Below are positions 1 to 8,413 of a DNA stretch of 64,000 nt, one piece after another. The translations under genes were made by a program, and so were the position numbers. The notes beneath the pieces are model-generated. The model was not told the DNA's origin and did no database searches. It saw only the letters and a program-made list of their open reading frames with translations. The stretch is from JAWKUK01 sp041398605 (lineage in GTDB: Bacteria > Planctomycetota > UBA1135 > GCA-002686595). Positions within the stretch are counted from its first letter, which is position 1; each line of letters starts with the position of its first letter. The stretch spans positions 62,001-126,000 of the forward strand of contig JAWKUK010000017.1 in assembly GCA_041398605.1 (NCBI GenBank), given 5' to 3'.

Positions 1-1
1 G

Positions 2-2152
2 CCCGATCCGACCGGCGCCCTCGCCGATTCGGCCAAGGTGCTGCTCGGCGTCGCTGCGAGCTGTGAGTCACGCAAGCTGTACGCCAACGCGGCCGACGTG
101 CTGAACCTCTTGAAGGGCACCGCGTACGACCGCGACGCGCGCGCGAAGCTGGCCAAGCTCTTCGCCAACCCCAAAGCGATCGAAGGCCTCTTGGACAGCG
201 GCGTCGCCGTCGAATTCAAGGGCCGCGAGCGCTTGAGCAAGAAGGAGATCGCCAAGCTCAACGCCAAGCACTCCGAGTGGTCCGACCCGCTCGTGCTCGA
301 GGGCGAGAACTACGTCATGAAGACGGACATGCCGTACGAGATGGGCCGCGCCATGCTCGACGCCATGGAGCAGATCAACAAGTTCTACCGCAAGGTGTTC
401 AAGCTCGGGCGGGGTGACAAGACACGCAAGTGCATCATCCACGTCTACAAGAACCGCGCGGAGTTCGACGAGCACGCCCAGCCGGGCGGCCCGGGCGTCC
501 AGGGGTACTACCGGCGTGACACGAACGAGGTGCACACCTTCGACCACGGCACCGTCGATTGGCTGGGCCGCGAGTTCCTTTGGTCGACGCTGTTCCACGA
601 AGCGTCGCACCAATTCACCGCCGAGATCTGGAAGCTCCTGATCCCGACCTGGCTGAATGAGGGCACCGGCAGCTACTTCGAGGGCGCCGAGCTGCAGCCC
701 GGCGGCTTCGTCGCGACGAACCGCATCCCCGACGGGCGCCTGCGCGAGCTCATCATGTACATCGGCCGGCGCGCCAAGGAGGGCGAGTCCGGCACCGACG
801 TGCAAGAGCGCGGGCCGTCCCTGAAGGACGTCATCAGCTACTTCCAACCGGGCTCGTATCCCGGCGAGTACTACCCCTTCGGCTGGGGCCTCGTGTTCTT
901 CTGCCGCAACTACGAGGACGCCAACTCAAAGCGCGTGTACCTGCCGATCTACGAGGCCTTTATGCGCTCCTACGTCAAGGGGAGCGGCGAGCGCAACCCG
1001 TTCAAGCGCTTCGAGGACTACTTCATCACCGACGCGAAGATCCCGGGCATCGACACGTTCGCGGACTTCGAGCGCATTTGGAAGGCCTGGATCCGCGACC
1101 TGGCCGACATTCAGTATGGCGGCCAGGAGAAGGCCGACGTGCTCATCGCGCGCGGCCTCAAGCAGCGCGCGGACGGCGCGCCGGCGGACTACGCGGTCGA
1201 CACGTTCCGCTGGGCGACCGAGAAGAACCCGAACCACGCGACGGCGTGGCTCGAGCTCGGGCGCTCGGCGGCCGAAGCCAAGCAGAAGGACGCCGCGCTG
1301 TACGCGTTCCGACGCCTCGCCGCGCTGGCGCAGCGCCGCGTCGAGGCGGGCGCGCCGCTGCCCTTCTTCAAGGGCACCGCGAACGACGCGTACTCGGCGG
1401 CCCTCGCGGAGATCAAGGGCCTCGATTCATCGATCGAGCGCTCGCTGCGCGAGAACGTCGACCAGATCGTCGCGTCATCGCTCGAGGCGGCCGAGGCGCA
1501 CTCGAGCATCGGGTTCCCGATCACCGCGCTATCGCTGCTGCGCGACGCGGACCAGCTGCTCGACGGTGAAGGCCGCATCCGGACGCAGATCCAGGCCCTC
1601 TCCGCCAAGACCGGCGTCGACGGCCGCCTGATGCGGCGCGTCCCAGTGGACGAGGAGCTCAGCGCCTGGACGACGGAGGACTCCGGCTGGAAGGTCGGGG
1701 ACGGCGGCTCGCTCAAGCTCGAGGGCGGGCGCGGCATCTCGACGATCCGCCTGACCGAGCCGCCCGCCAAGGTGTTCCGCTTCGAAGCGAAGGTGAAGAA
1801 GACCAGCGCGATGGTCGGGCTGCTCTTCGACGGCCAGCAGCTCGACGAGAGCTATGCGCTCGTCGAGCAAGGCGCGCGCTGCATCCTGGTCCAGTTCGAC
1901 TCGGACATGGAGGCAGCCAAGGAGCGCAAGTCGCCCTTCGTCACGCTGGCGAACTTCGCCGACTCGGCGCCGCCCAAGAGCGCGGAGTCGTTCACGTTGG
2001 CGATCGACGTGGAACACACTCAGCTGCGCGTCTTCGTCGACGGCGAGCTGGTCGGGACGTACGAGGTCCCGTGCGAGGAGCTGATCGGGCAGATCGGCCT
2101 GGTCGTCCAGGGCAAGTCCGCCGAGTTCGAGTCGGTCCACATCGCCTACTGA
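2..2152 (+). CDS. DUF1570-like secreted/periplasmic gluzincin, 5' end outside window
   Basis: The frame is open from base 2, so the true start lies upstream; the first possible internal start is a GTG at 38. Counting from that GTG (704 residues), HEASH at residues 187-191 is an HExxH zinc site, and WLNEG carries a downstream Glu (about residue 208) that fits the third ligand of a gluzincin. Residues 370-500 contain TPR-like helices. The last 150 residues look like a LamG/DUF1080-type beta-sandwich, often found in planctomycete secreted proteins. The layout resembles DUF1570 proteins, whose substrates are unknown. Peptidase activity is inferred from the motif only. The stop is followed by a small hairpin and a T-run. 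Confidence 0.75.
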   Translation, partial: PDPTGALADSAKVLLGVAASCESRKLYANAADVLNLLKGTAYDRDARAKLAKLFANPKAIEGLLDSGVAVEFKGRERLSKKEIAKLNAKHSEWSDPLVLEGENYVMKTDMPYEMGRAMLDAMEQINKFYRKVFKLGRGDKTRKCIIHVYKNRAEFDEHAQPGGPGVQGYYRRDTNEVHTFDHGTVDWLGREFLWSTLFHEASHQFTAEIWKLLIPTWLNEGTGSYFEGAELQPGGFVATNRIPDGRLRELIMYIGRRAKEGESGTDVQERGPSLKDVISYFQPGSYPGEYYPFGWGLVFFCRNYEDANSKRVYLPIYEAFMRSYVKGSGERNPFKRFEDYFITDAKIPGIDTFADFERIWKAWIRDLADIQYGGQEKADVLIARGLKQRADGAPADYAVDTFRWATEKNPNHATAWLELGRSAAEAKQKDAALYAFRRLAALAQRRVEAGAPLPFFKGTANDAYSAALAEIKGLDSSIERSLRENVDQIVASSLEAAEAHSSIGFPITALSLLRDADQLLDGEGRIRTQIQALSAKTGVDGRLMRRVPVDEELSAWTTEDSGWKVGDGGSLKLEGGRGISTIRLTEPPAKVFRFEAKVKKTSAMVGLLFDGQQLDESYALVEQGARCILVQFDSDMEAAKERKSPFVTLANFADSAPPKSAESFTLAIDVEHTQLRVFVDGELVGTYEVPCEELIGQIGLVVQGKSAEFESVHIAY

Positions 2153-2190
2153 TCTCCGGGCCGATGACGCACGTCGCGCGCGCTGACCGG

Positions 2191-2207
2191 CCCGCGCGCG
2201 GGTTTTT
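2191..2207 (+). terminator. Short GC hairpin with T-run after the gluzincin gene
   Basis: CCCGCGCGCGGG (2191-2202) is self-complementary and is followed directly by TTTTT (2203-2207), 38 bases after the stop at 2152. The stem is short, so termination is plausible but not certain. Confidence 0.4.
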
Positions 2208-2277
2208 CCAAGCTGTGGGACAGATCGCGCCTTGACGCGCCGATCTCATCCTTGCCCTCATGGTTCCCTGTGAACCT

Positions 2278-2320
2278 GGCCCCGACCGGATCCCCTCCCG
2301 GTCGGGGCCACCCTCTTTTT
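2278..2320 (+). terminator. 12-bp perfect hairpin followed by T5
   Basis: GGCCCCGACCGG (2278-2289) pairs perfectly with CCGGTCGGGGCC (2298-2309) across an 8-nt loop. TTTTT follows at 2316-2320 after a short ACCCTC. This is a stronger intrinsic-terminator candidate than the one at 2191 and could also be the first element of the structured region downstream. Confidence 0.45.
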
Positions 2321-2839
2321 GGGAGTTCTTGCGGAGCGGCGCACGCGCGCCCGGTGGCACCCAGCGGCACGACTTCGCGAAATGCACGTTTCTCCGGAAA
2401 CGTTGCCCCGCGGAGCACCGATGGCACGGAGAACGGTGTGTCCAAGCGCGAGCTTGGATGGCCGCGCGCCGTGTCCCCCTCACACGGCGCGCGCGCCCAC
2501 CACTGAGCAAGAGAACCGAAGGAGCGCGTCGGGGCCGTCCCCCCGGCGCGCGCCTTGGACACCAGGGCCCCCCGAGCCCCCCCTCTACCACCCTGTGTCC
2601 CAATGCTCCGACCCCCGTGTCCGCGCCTCGGCGCGGCGCGGGGTTCGTCCTTGTTGAGCCCGCCCAGCGCGCCCTGGCGGAGCGCGAGCGCGCGTGGAGG
2701 TCCCCCCAAACGGGGGGCCGGCGCACCACCTGCCTTCGCAGGTGGGGCGCCGGCCCAGAAGTGTCGGTCGATCCCTTGCAGCAGGTCCGCACGCGGTCCT
2801 GCCTTCGGAGGTTCGGGGAGGGGCCCCGCGCCGAAGGAC

Positions 2840-2998
2840 TCAGCCCTTCGCCTTAGGTTCCCCGCCGCGCGAGAGCGGCCCCTTCTTGTCACGCGGCTTC
2901 AGCTTCAACTTGCCGAACAGCCCGCGCTCGTACTCGACTTCGACGTCCACTTCGGTCCCTTCAGGTACACCCACGGTGTACGGTTGGAGTGACCCTCA
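2840..2998 (-). other. In-frame continuation of the preceding gene beyond two TGA codons
   Basis: The frame of the gene at 2999-4048 continues without a shift: TGA (2999-3001), TGA (2996-2998), then 51 sense codons to a TGA at 2840-2842. The encoded peptide runs GSLQPYTVGV, then PEGTEVDVEVEYERGLFGKL, then a Lys-rich tail. It has alternating hydrophobic/charged residues typical of a beta strand pair, and codon third positions are mostly G or C as in real genes here. Noncoding sequence next door (2153-2839) looks quite different. I therefore regard it as a real C-terminal module, either reached by UGA recoding or recently cut off. Confidence 0.6.
2965..2981 (-). promoter_or_regulatory. SECIS-like hairpin just after the tandem TGA
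   Basis: On the minus strand GTACACC-GTG-GGTGTAC forms a perfect 7-bp stem with a 3-nt loop that starts with G. The loop begins 21 nt after the second TGA and 24 nt after the first. These are the general traits of a bacterial SECIS: a small stem-loop inside the coding region within about 15-40 nt of the UGA, with a G at the start of the apical loop. The helix also encodes TVGV, so chance cannot be excluded. Confidence 0.4.
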
Positions 2999-4048
2999 TC
3001 AGCCCGAGGGGAACGTGCCCTTTTTGAGCACCTTCCCCGTCGCCTTGTCGAGAATCTGGACCTTGGGAGACTTGCCCTGCGGGAGGAAGTCGCCATACGA
3101 CTCGCCTGCCTTGCCAAAGATGTAGAGCGTCGGACGGACCGTGACCTTGTCCTTCGTCACCGTCGGCTCGTCGAGCTCGCCGAAGAGCGGGCCGCCCCAC
3201 TCGACGGTCGCCGTTGCGTCGGCCGCGACTTCGATCGCCTCCATGCGCCCGCGGGCGATGGTGGCGCTCTCGGTCCCGCGCTCGAGGTGACCCGACTCCA
3301 AGGCGTAGCTGCCCGCCGGCACCTTCATGCCCTTGGGCGAGCCCGCCACGTTGAACGAGTTCGCGCCGCTGCGGAAGACCGCGGCGACGAGGTCACCCTT
3401 GATGCCCTCGGGGCTCGCCGCGGACAGCGTGCCCGTTGCGCCCGTGTAGGGGCGCGTCTTGACGGTCGTGCCCGACTTGTCGAGCTCGAGCTCGAACAGG
3501 TCGCCACCGATGTTCACGACGCTCGACAGGTATGCCGCGCCGCGGTCGTTGCCGATCACATACGCGTCCTGCCCGAGGTCGTCGTAGCGGCCGTTGCCGT
3601 TGCGATCGACGAAGCTCAGGGTCGTGCCGCGCACCTTGCCCTGCATCACGTGCGAGGGCATCCACGACCACAGCTTGGCGCCGTCGTTGCGGAACCGGAC
3701 CGCATAGCGGAAGGACTCCCCCGCTTCGGTCTTGCCCGAGAGCTCGACGTAGCCGGCGTTGCCCTTGACGGCTTCGTCAACGGTCTCATCGCCGTTCGAG
3801 TCGATCTCGAACTTCAAGTCGCCCTGGACTTCGACCGGGAACTCGACGCCGAGCACCGTGATCGAGTCGCCGAGCTTCTTCCAGACGGACTTGGCCGCGG
3901 GGAGGACGACTTCGAAGTCCTCCATTCCCCGGTGCTTCAAGGTCGCCTCTTCCCAGTCCCCGGCCGCCTGGGCCGAGACCTGGGGAGGTGCCGCGACGCC
4001 AACGATGAGCGCCGCCGCGAGCCCCACAAGGGGGCAGGTGAGATTCAT
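2999..4048 (-). CDS. Secreted protein of unknown function; candidate selenoprotein ending at tandem TGA
   Basis: The first-TGA product is 349 residues with a signal peptide (about 1-26, ending VSAQA). ATG at 4048 is preceded by a perfect AGGAGG (4057-4062) five bases upstream, which fixes the start. The mature part is beta-rich with no family I recognise; residues 130-175 contain a DRNGNGRYDD segment like an EF-hand calcium loop. The gene ends ...KKGTFPSG then TGA TGA, and the same frame stays open and protein-like for 51 more codons (see 2840-2998). Read-through would give a 402-residue protein with two selenocysteines or other recoded residues. The alternative is a recent truncation. Confidence 0.8.
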   Translation of the reverse strand: MNLTCPLVGLAAALIVGVAAPPQVSAQAAGDWEEATLKHRGMEDFEVVLPAAKSVWKKLGDSITVLGVEFPVEVQGDLKFEIDSNGDETVDEAVKGNAGYVELSGKTEAGESFRYAVRFRNDGAKLWSWMPSHVMQGKVRGTTLSFVDRNGNGRYDDLGQDAYVIGNDRGAAYLSSVVNIGGDLFELELDKSGTTVKTRPYTGATGTLSAASPEGIKGDLVAAVFRSGANSFNVAGSPKGMKVPAGSYALESGHLERGTESATIARGRMEAIEVAADATATVEWGGPLFGELDEPTVTKDKVTVRPTLYIFGKAGESYGDFLPQGKSPKVQILDKATGKVLKKGTFPSG

Positions 4049-4196
4049 GGGTTCCTCCTAGTCGAGTACTCTGCTCACCCGACGAGGAGGGCCGGGCAGC
4101 CGCTACACCTTACCGCAGCGGACATGGCCTCCATGTCACCTCCACGTCACGGAACGCGTTAAAGGAACGTAAGCGGCCCCGGCGAGGGTGACCCCA

Positions 4197-4256
4197 GCGA
4201 CCCTGGGCCCACCATAGCGCCCCTGGGCCGACCATAGCGCCCCTGGGCGGCCCCTA
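4197..4256. repeat. Three 20-bp tandem repeats
   Basis: Three head-to-tail units of the form GCGMCCCTGGGCCSACCATA lie at 4197-4216, 4217-4236 and 4237-4256, the last diverged. They sit just beyond the stop of the minus-strand radical SAM gene and overlap its last bases. Function unknown. Confidence 0.7.
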
Positions 4257-5672
4257 GAGCCCGACCGCGCGGCGCCGGAACAGGGTCGCGTACCGCGCGA
4301 TCCGCCCGGCGAAGCGCCGCGGGTCCCGCAGCTCGCGCAGGATGCGGCTGGGCCGGCGGTAGAAGCGCCGGTAGGCCTCGCGGATCTTGGCCTCGATCTC
4401 GGCGGCGCTCATGTGCTCGTTGCCCTCGAGCGCCTGGAACCCCGTCATCGTCGCGTAGTCGAACTCGCGCGTCCCGCGCAGCATCTGGTAGAGCGGCGTG
4501 CCCGGATACGCCGTGACCGCGCAGAACTGCACCTGGTCCGGGTCGAGGCGCAGCGCGAGCGCGATCGTCTCGTCCGCCATCTCCGGCGTCTCCTCGGGGA
4601 AGCCGATCATGCAGAACGCGCGGGTCTCGATGCCGACGTCGCGGCACGCTTTGAACACCTCGGCGGCTTGGTCGAGGTCCTTCAGCTTGTTGCCGCAGTG
4701 CTTCTTCTGGATCTCTGGGTTCCCCGACTCCACGCCGAGCGAGATGTGCCTGCACCCGGCCTCCGCCATCTTCTGGAGCAGCGGCCGGTCGAGCACCTTC
4801 ACGGCGGTCTCGCACTGCCACTCGAGCTCGGTCATGCCGGCCGCGAGGATCCCGTCGCAGATCGCGGCGACGCGGTCCTTGCGCGTCGTGAAGATCGGGT
4901 CGCGGAACACGACGTGGCGCAGGCCGTGCGTGAAGTAGAGGTCGCGCAGCTCCGCGAGCACGTGCTCCGGGCTGCGGAAGCGGAAGCGCAGGCCCTGCGC
5001 GAGCGTGTAGCCGCAGAACGAGCAGTTCAGCGGGCAGCCGCGCGACGACTTCACCGTCGTCACCGCGCCCTTCACGCCGGGGAAGTGATAGGCCGCGTTG
5101 TCGAGCAGGTGGCGCGCCGGGATCGGCAGCGCGTCGAGGTCCTCGATCTTCTCGCGCTCGGCCTCGTCGATGACGCCGCCCGCGCCGTCGGCGCGGCTGA
5201 TGCCGGCGACGCCGATGAGGGGCGCGCCGTCGCGGATGCGCTGCGCGAGCTCGCGCGCCGTGGCCTCGGGCTCGCCGCGCACGACGAGGTCCACGCCTTC
5301 GGCCCCGAACACCTCGCGCGGCGCGTAGGTGACCTGGCTGCCGAGCATCCCCACCACCGCGCCGGTCGCCTTGCGCGCCGCGTGGGCGAGCGCCAGGTCG
5401 CGGTCGAGCGACGTGCTGGACGAGTCCACGAGCACGAACTTCGGCGCCTCGCCGACGATGCGCGCCAGCGTCTGGTGCTCGTCCGCCCGCAGGGCGTCGC
5501 CGTCGATGATGGCCACCTGGAAGCCGTCCTGCTCGAGGTAAGCCGCGACGTGCGCGAGCTCGATCGGCGGATAGAGCAGCGCCGGGTTCACGGCCATGCC
5601 GAAGCCCCCCATGAGGCCGCGGCTGACGCGGAACTCCGGCGGGCTCGGGGGATTGACGAGGACGACCTTCAT
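4254..5672 (-). CDS. B12-binding-type radical SAM protein
   Basis: The product is 472 residues. Residues 1-140 resemble the cobalamin-binding Rossmann fold found before the radical SAM core in this group (VVLVNPPSP start, ELAHVAAYLEQDG). I do not see the DxHxxG cobalamin-ligand motif, so cofactor binding there is uncertain. The radical SAM core has CPLNCSFC, a CxxxCxxC cluster with C213, C217 and C220 as 4Fe-4S ligands, followed by GVESGNPEIQ and IGFPEET typical of the family. The C-terminus is Arg-rich. Relatives modify lipids, hopanoids, bacteriochlorophyll or methylthio groups; the substrate cannot be named here. The gene is monocistronic and divergent from the secreted protein gene at 5906. 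Confidence 0.85.
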   Translation of the reverse strand: MKVVLVNPPSPPEFRVSRGLMGGFGMAVNPALLYPPIELAHVAAYLEQDGFQVAIIDGDALRADEHQTLARIVGEAPKFVLVDSSSTSLDRDLALAHAARKATGAVVGMLGSQVTYAPREVFGAEGVDLVVRGEPEATARELAQRIRDGAPLIGVAGISRADGAGGVIDEAEREKIEDLDALPIPARHLLDNAAYHFPGVKGAVTTVKSSRGCPLNCSFCGYTLAQGLRFRFRSPEHVLAELRDLYFTHGLRHVVFRDPIFTTRKDRVAAICDGILAAGMTELEWQCETAVKVLDRPLLQKMAEAGCRHISLGVESGNPEIQKKHCGNKLKDLDQAAEVFKACRDVGIETRAFCMIGFPEETPEMADETIALALRLDPDQVQFCAVTAYPGTPLYQMLRGTREFDYATMTGFQALEGNEHMSAAEIEAKIREAYRRFYRRPSRILRELRDPRRFAGRIARYATLFRRRAVGL

Positions 5673-5905
5673 GGTGCTACGGCTGCATCATCGACCGACG
5701 CGGGACCCAGGTCACCCGTTTTCTGCCGGCCCGGGTGTTCGATCGTGGGCCAGGCGTGTGGGCCTCCTCGGGACATGCCGTTGGGGCTGATTCCGAGGGA
5801 ATCCTGGCGGGTTTCGCGCCGGGGCTCCGGGTCGGGAGGTGCAGGGCGCCCCGCGCCCGGTGGAACGCCTCCCCTTCGCCCCGCCTCAGCCCGAGGCCCA
5901 AGCCC

Positions 5906-8413
5906 ATGCCCTTCCAGCAGCATCCCCGCGTCGCTCCCGGCGTCGCTCCCCGCGCCCTTCCCCACGCGCTCGCCGCGCTGCTCGCGCTCGCTGCGCCGGC
6001 CCACGCGCAACGCAGCGGCGCGCGCGACCCCCACCACGGGCGCCCGGCGCCGACCGGCGGCCAGGTGGACGACGCCGTCGCCGCGCCGCGCGGCGAGGCC
6101 TCCCCGCTGGCGCAGGACCCGCAGCCCCGAGCCCTCGCCGCGGCGCCGGACGGCGCCCCGAGGTCCGCGGCGCAGGCCGAACCGCCCCTCGGCAGCGGGC
6201 CCGCGAACACGATCACGCCGCCGGACCCGCGCTCGATGATCCACTACACGGAGCACGAGGACGGCCTGTGGATCCGCGGCCGGACCTACAAGGCGCGCGT
6301 CGCGCCGACGGGGTTCACCTACGTGCCGTTCCTCGGCACGTCCGCGCCGCGCAACTTTCCGCTGCAGCTCCGCCTCGCGGCTGCGACGCTCGCTGGCGTC
6401 GAGCTGCGCCTCACCGACGCCGCCGCCGTGACCCGCGACGGCGCGCGCTTCGTGCTCGACCGCGGGGCGGTGGACGTCGTGTACGACGTCGCCCTCGACT
6501 CGATCGAGCAGAGCTTTGTCATCGACGCCGCCGGGGCAACGGGCGAGCTGGTGCTGGAGCTCGCGCTCGAGAGCGAGCTCGAAGGCGCGCCCGCGGCCGC
6601 TGGGCTCAGCGTCCGCTGCCCGTACGGCGGCGTGAGCTACGGGGCCGCCGTGGTCTTCGATGGCCGCGGCCGACGCGCGGACGTCCCGTTGACGCTCGCC
6701 GCCACGGCCCTGACCTTGACCGTCCCCGCCGAGTTCCTGCGCGCCGCGGAGGGGCTCATCGTCGTCGACCCGACCCTCTCGACGTTCAGCGTCGACACGT
6801 CCTCCGGCGACCAGGACTATCCCGACGTCAGCTACGACGCGACGACCAACCGGTACACCTATGTCTACGAGGACATGTTCTCGGGCACGGACACGGACAT
6901 CTACCGCACGACGGTGAGCGCACAGGGCCTCTTCGTGAGCGCCGGCTTCATCGAGGGCGGCGCCGAGCAATGGACGTCGCCCAGCGCGGCGAACCTCGGC
7001 TGGGCGGACCGCACGCTCGTGGCCGCCGAACGGGTCAACCCGACCACAGGGCTCGTCGAGATCGCCGGCCGCATCTTCAACGAGGCCACGGGCGCCTTGG
7101 GCCCCGTCATCGTCATCGGCGACACAGGCGGGAGCTGGGACAACTTCCGGCCCGACGTCGGCGGCAGCGCGAGCCCCTCGAGCAACGCGGTGTTCATCGT
7201 CGTTTGGGAGCGCCGGTTCTCGGCCAGCCAGAGCCTGGGGCGCTTCAGGACGGTGACCGCTGACGGCGCGCTCAACCCGGTCCAGTTCTTCGACGCTTCT
7301 GGGAGCAACTCGCTGACGGAGGAGGTCCGCGTCTCGAAGTCCACAGGCGATGCGCTGCTCGTCAACCGCTGGAACATCGCGTACCGCGTGCAGAACTTGA
7401 CGAACGACGTCGACCAAGTGCGCTCGCTGCAGGTCAACACCTCGGGCTCGATCGTGTCAGGGCCGAGCGTGGTCGAGGTGGGGCCAGTGGGCCATCGGCT
7501 GCGCGAGATCGACGTCTCCGACGGGCTGCGCTTGGCCGGCCTCGCGCCGACCTACGTCGTCACGTATGACGACGCCACCCACGCGACCCGCGACTTGGCG
7601 CTGATCCTCTGCCGCGACGCTCAGCCGGTCGCGCTCTTTGACTTGGGCGAGCGCGAGAACACCGCGCTCCAGCCGGATCAGGCGCAGGCGCGCCTGGCCG
7701 CCACGGGCGACAAGTTCCTCGTCACGTACCTCGAGCCGCTGGCCGGCGCACCCACGTCCCACAACGTCTTCTTGACCGCGTTCGACCTGGTCGAGTCGAA
7801 CGAGGTCGCGATCTCGGAGCGTCGGACGCACCTCGGGACGACCGTGGGCTTCTATCGCGGCGCTGCTGCGATCGCGTCGCGCGCCTCCGGCGGCGTCGCC
7901 GACGATGTGTGCGGGATCGGCTGGGCGCGCCGCGACAACGCGACCTCCACCTACAACGTCTTCGGCGTCCTCTTCAACGCGAACCTCGCGCCGTCCATCG
8001 CGAAGCAGTACTGCTCTGGAAACCCGAACAGCACCGGCGACCGCGGCTTCATCGCCGCCTACGGCGATCGCGGCACGCTGACGGCGAAGGTGCTCCTCGC
8101 GACGGCGCTGCCGCCCAACGCCTTCGGCTACTTCCTGTGCAGCACGAGCGTCACCTTGACCAGCAACCCAGGCGGGAGCGCCGGCAACCTCTGCCTCGGC
8201 GGCGCCATCGGCCGCTACTCGAACTTCGTCACCTCGAGCGGGCCGAGCGGCACGATCACGTTTGTGCTCGACCCGACCCAGCTCTCGACCCCGAACGGCC
8301 CCGTCCCGGCCATCGCTGGGCAGCGCTGGCAGTTCCAGCTCTGGCACCGCGACGCGATCTCGACGTTCACGACCTCGAACTTCACGAACGCCGTCTCGCT
8401 GCTGTTCGAGTGA
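5906..8413 (+). CDS. Large secreted protein with planctomycete C-terminal domain
   Basis: I start at ATG 5906 (835 residues) rather than the earlier GTG at 5735. It gives a signal peptide (hydrophobic ALAALLALAA, cleavage near AHA-Q), and GAGG lies 9 bases upstream. Residues 40-110 are low-complexity Pro/Ala. The centre is beta-rich with repeated segments such as DYPDVSYDATTNRYTYVYED, reminiscent of propeller or cell-surface repeat proteins. The last 135 residues, starting at YCSGNPNSTG, are the C-terminal domain shared with proteins at 15139, 56686, 58160 and 60336. It is probably exported. The final 195 codons are duplicated as a pseudogene at 11167-11750. The gene converges on kinase remnants. 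Confidence 0.8.
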   Translation: MPFQQHPRVAPGVAPRALPHALAALLALAAPAHAQRSGARDPHHGRPAPTGGQVDDAVAAPRGEASPLAQDPQPRALAAAPDGAPRSAAQAEPPLGSGPANTITPPDPRSMIHYTEHEDGLWIRGRTYKARVAPTGFTYVPFLGTSAPRNFPLQLRLAAATLAGVELRLTDAAAVTRDGARFVLDRGAVDVVYDVALDSIEQSFVIDAAGATGELVLELALESELEGAPAAAGLSVRCPYGGVSYGAAVVFDGRGRRADVPLTLAATALTLTVPAEFLRAAEGLIVVDPTLSTFSVDTSSGDQDYPDVSYDATTNRYTYVYEDMFSGTDTDIYRTTVSAQGLFVSAGFIEGGAEQWTSPSAANLGWADRTLVAAERVNPTTGLVEIAGRIFNEATGALGPVIVIGDTGGSWDNFRPDVGGSASPSSNAVFIVVWERRFSASQSLGRFRTVTADGALNPVQFFDASGSNSLTEEVRVSKSTGDALLVNRWNIAYRVQNLTNDVDQVRSLQVNTSGSIVSGPSVVEVGPVGHRLREIDVSDGLRLAGLAPTYVVTYDDATHATRDLALILCRDAQPVALFDLGERENTALQPDQAQARLAATGDKFLVTYLEPLAGAPTSHNVFLTAFDLVESNEVAISERRTHLGTTVGFYRGAAAIASRASGGVADDVCGIGWARRDNATSTYNVFGVLFNANLAPSIAKQYCSGNPNSTGDRGFIAAYGDRGTLTAKVLLATALPPNAFGYFLCSTSVTLTSNPGGSAGNLCLGGAIGRYSNFVTSSGPSGTITFVLDPTQLSTPNGPVPAIAGQRWQFQLWHRDAISTFTTSNFTNAVSLLFE

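Larger units (their letters stand above)
2153..2839. other. 690-bp gene-free region with a series of stable hairpins
   Basis: No frame here reads like a protein; the open frames are low-complexity Pro/Arg/Gly. Besides the two hairpins above I see: 2387-2402 (6 bp, TCCG loop), 2441-2458 (7 bp, GCGA loop of GNRA type), 2464-2492 (11 bp, 7-nt loop) and 2715-2756 (19-bp stem with one mismatch, CTTC loop). Such density suggests a structured RNA or a strong bidirectional termination zone between the two convergent genes. No known RNA family was recognised. Confidence 0.4.

Noticed and set aside
2260..2856. Plus-strand open frame in the hairpin-rich region
   Set aside because: No coding bias, many Pro/Arg/Cys and no ribosome site; the region is explained better by RNA structure.
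5735..5905. N-terminal extension of the secreted protein from GTG 5735
   Set aside because: It would bury the signal peptide that begins at ATG 5906, and it lacks protein-like composition.
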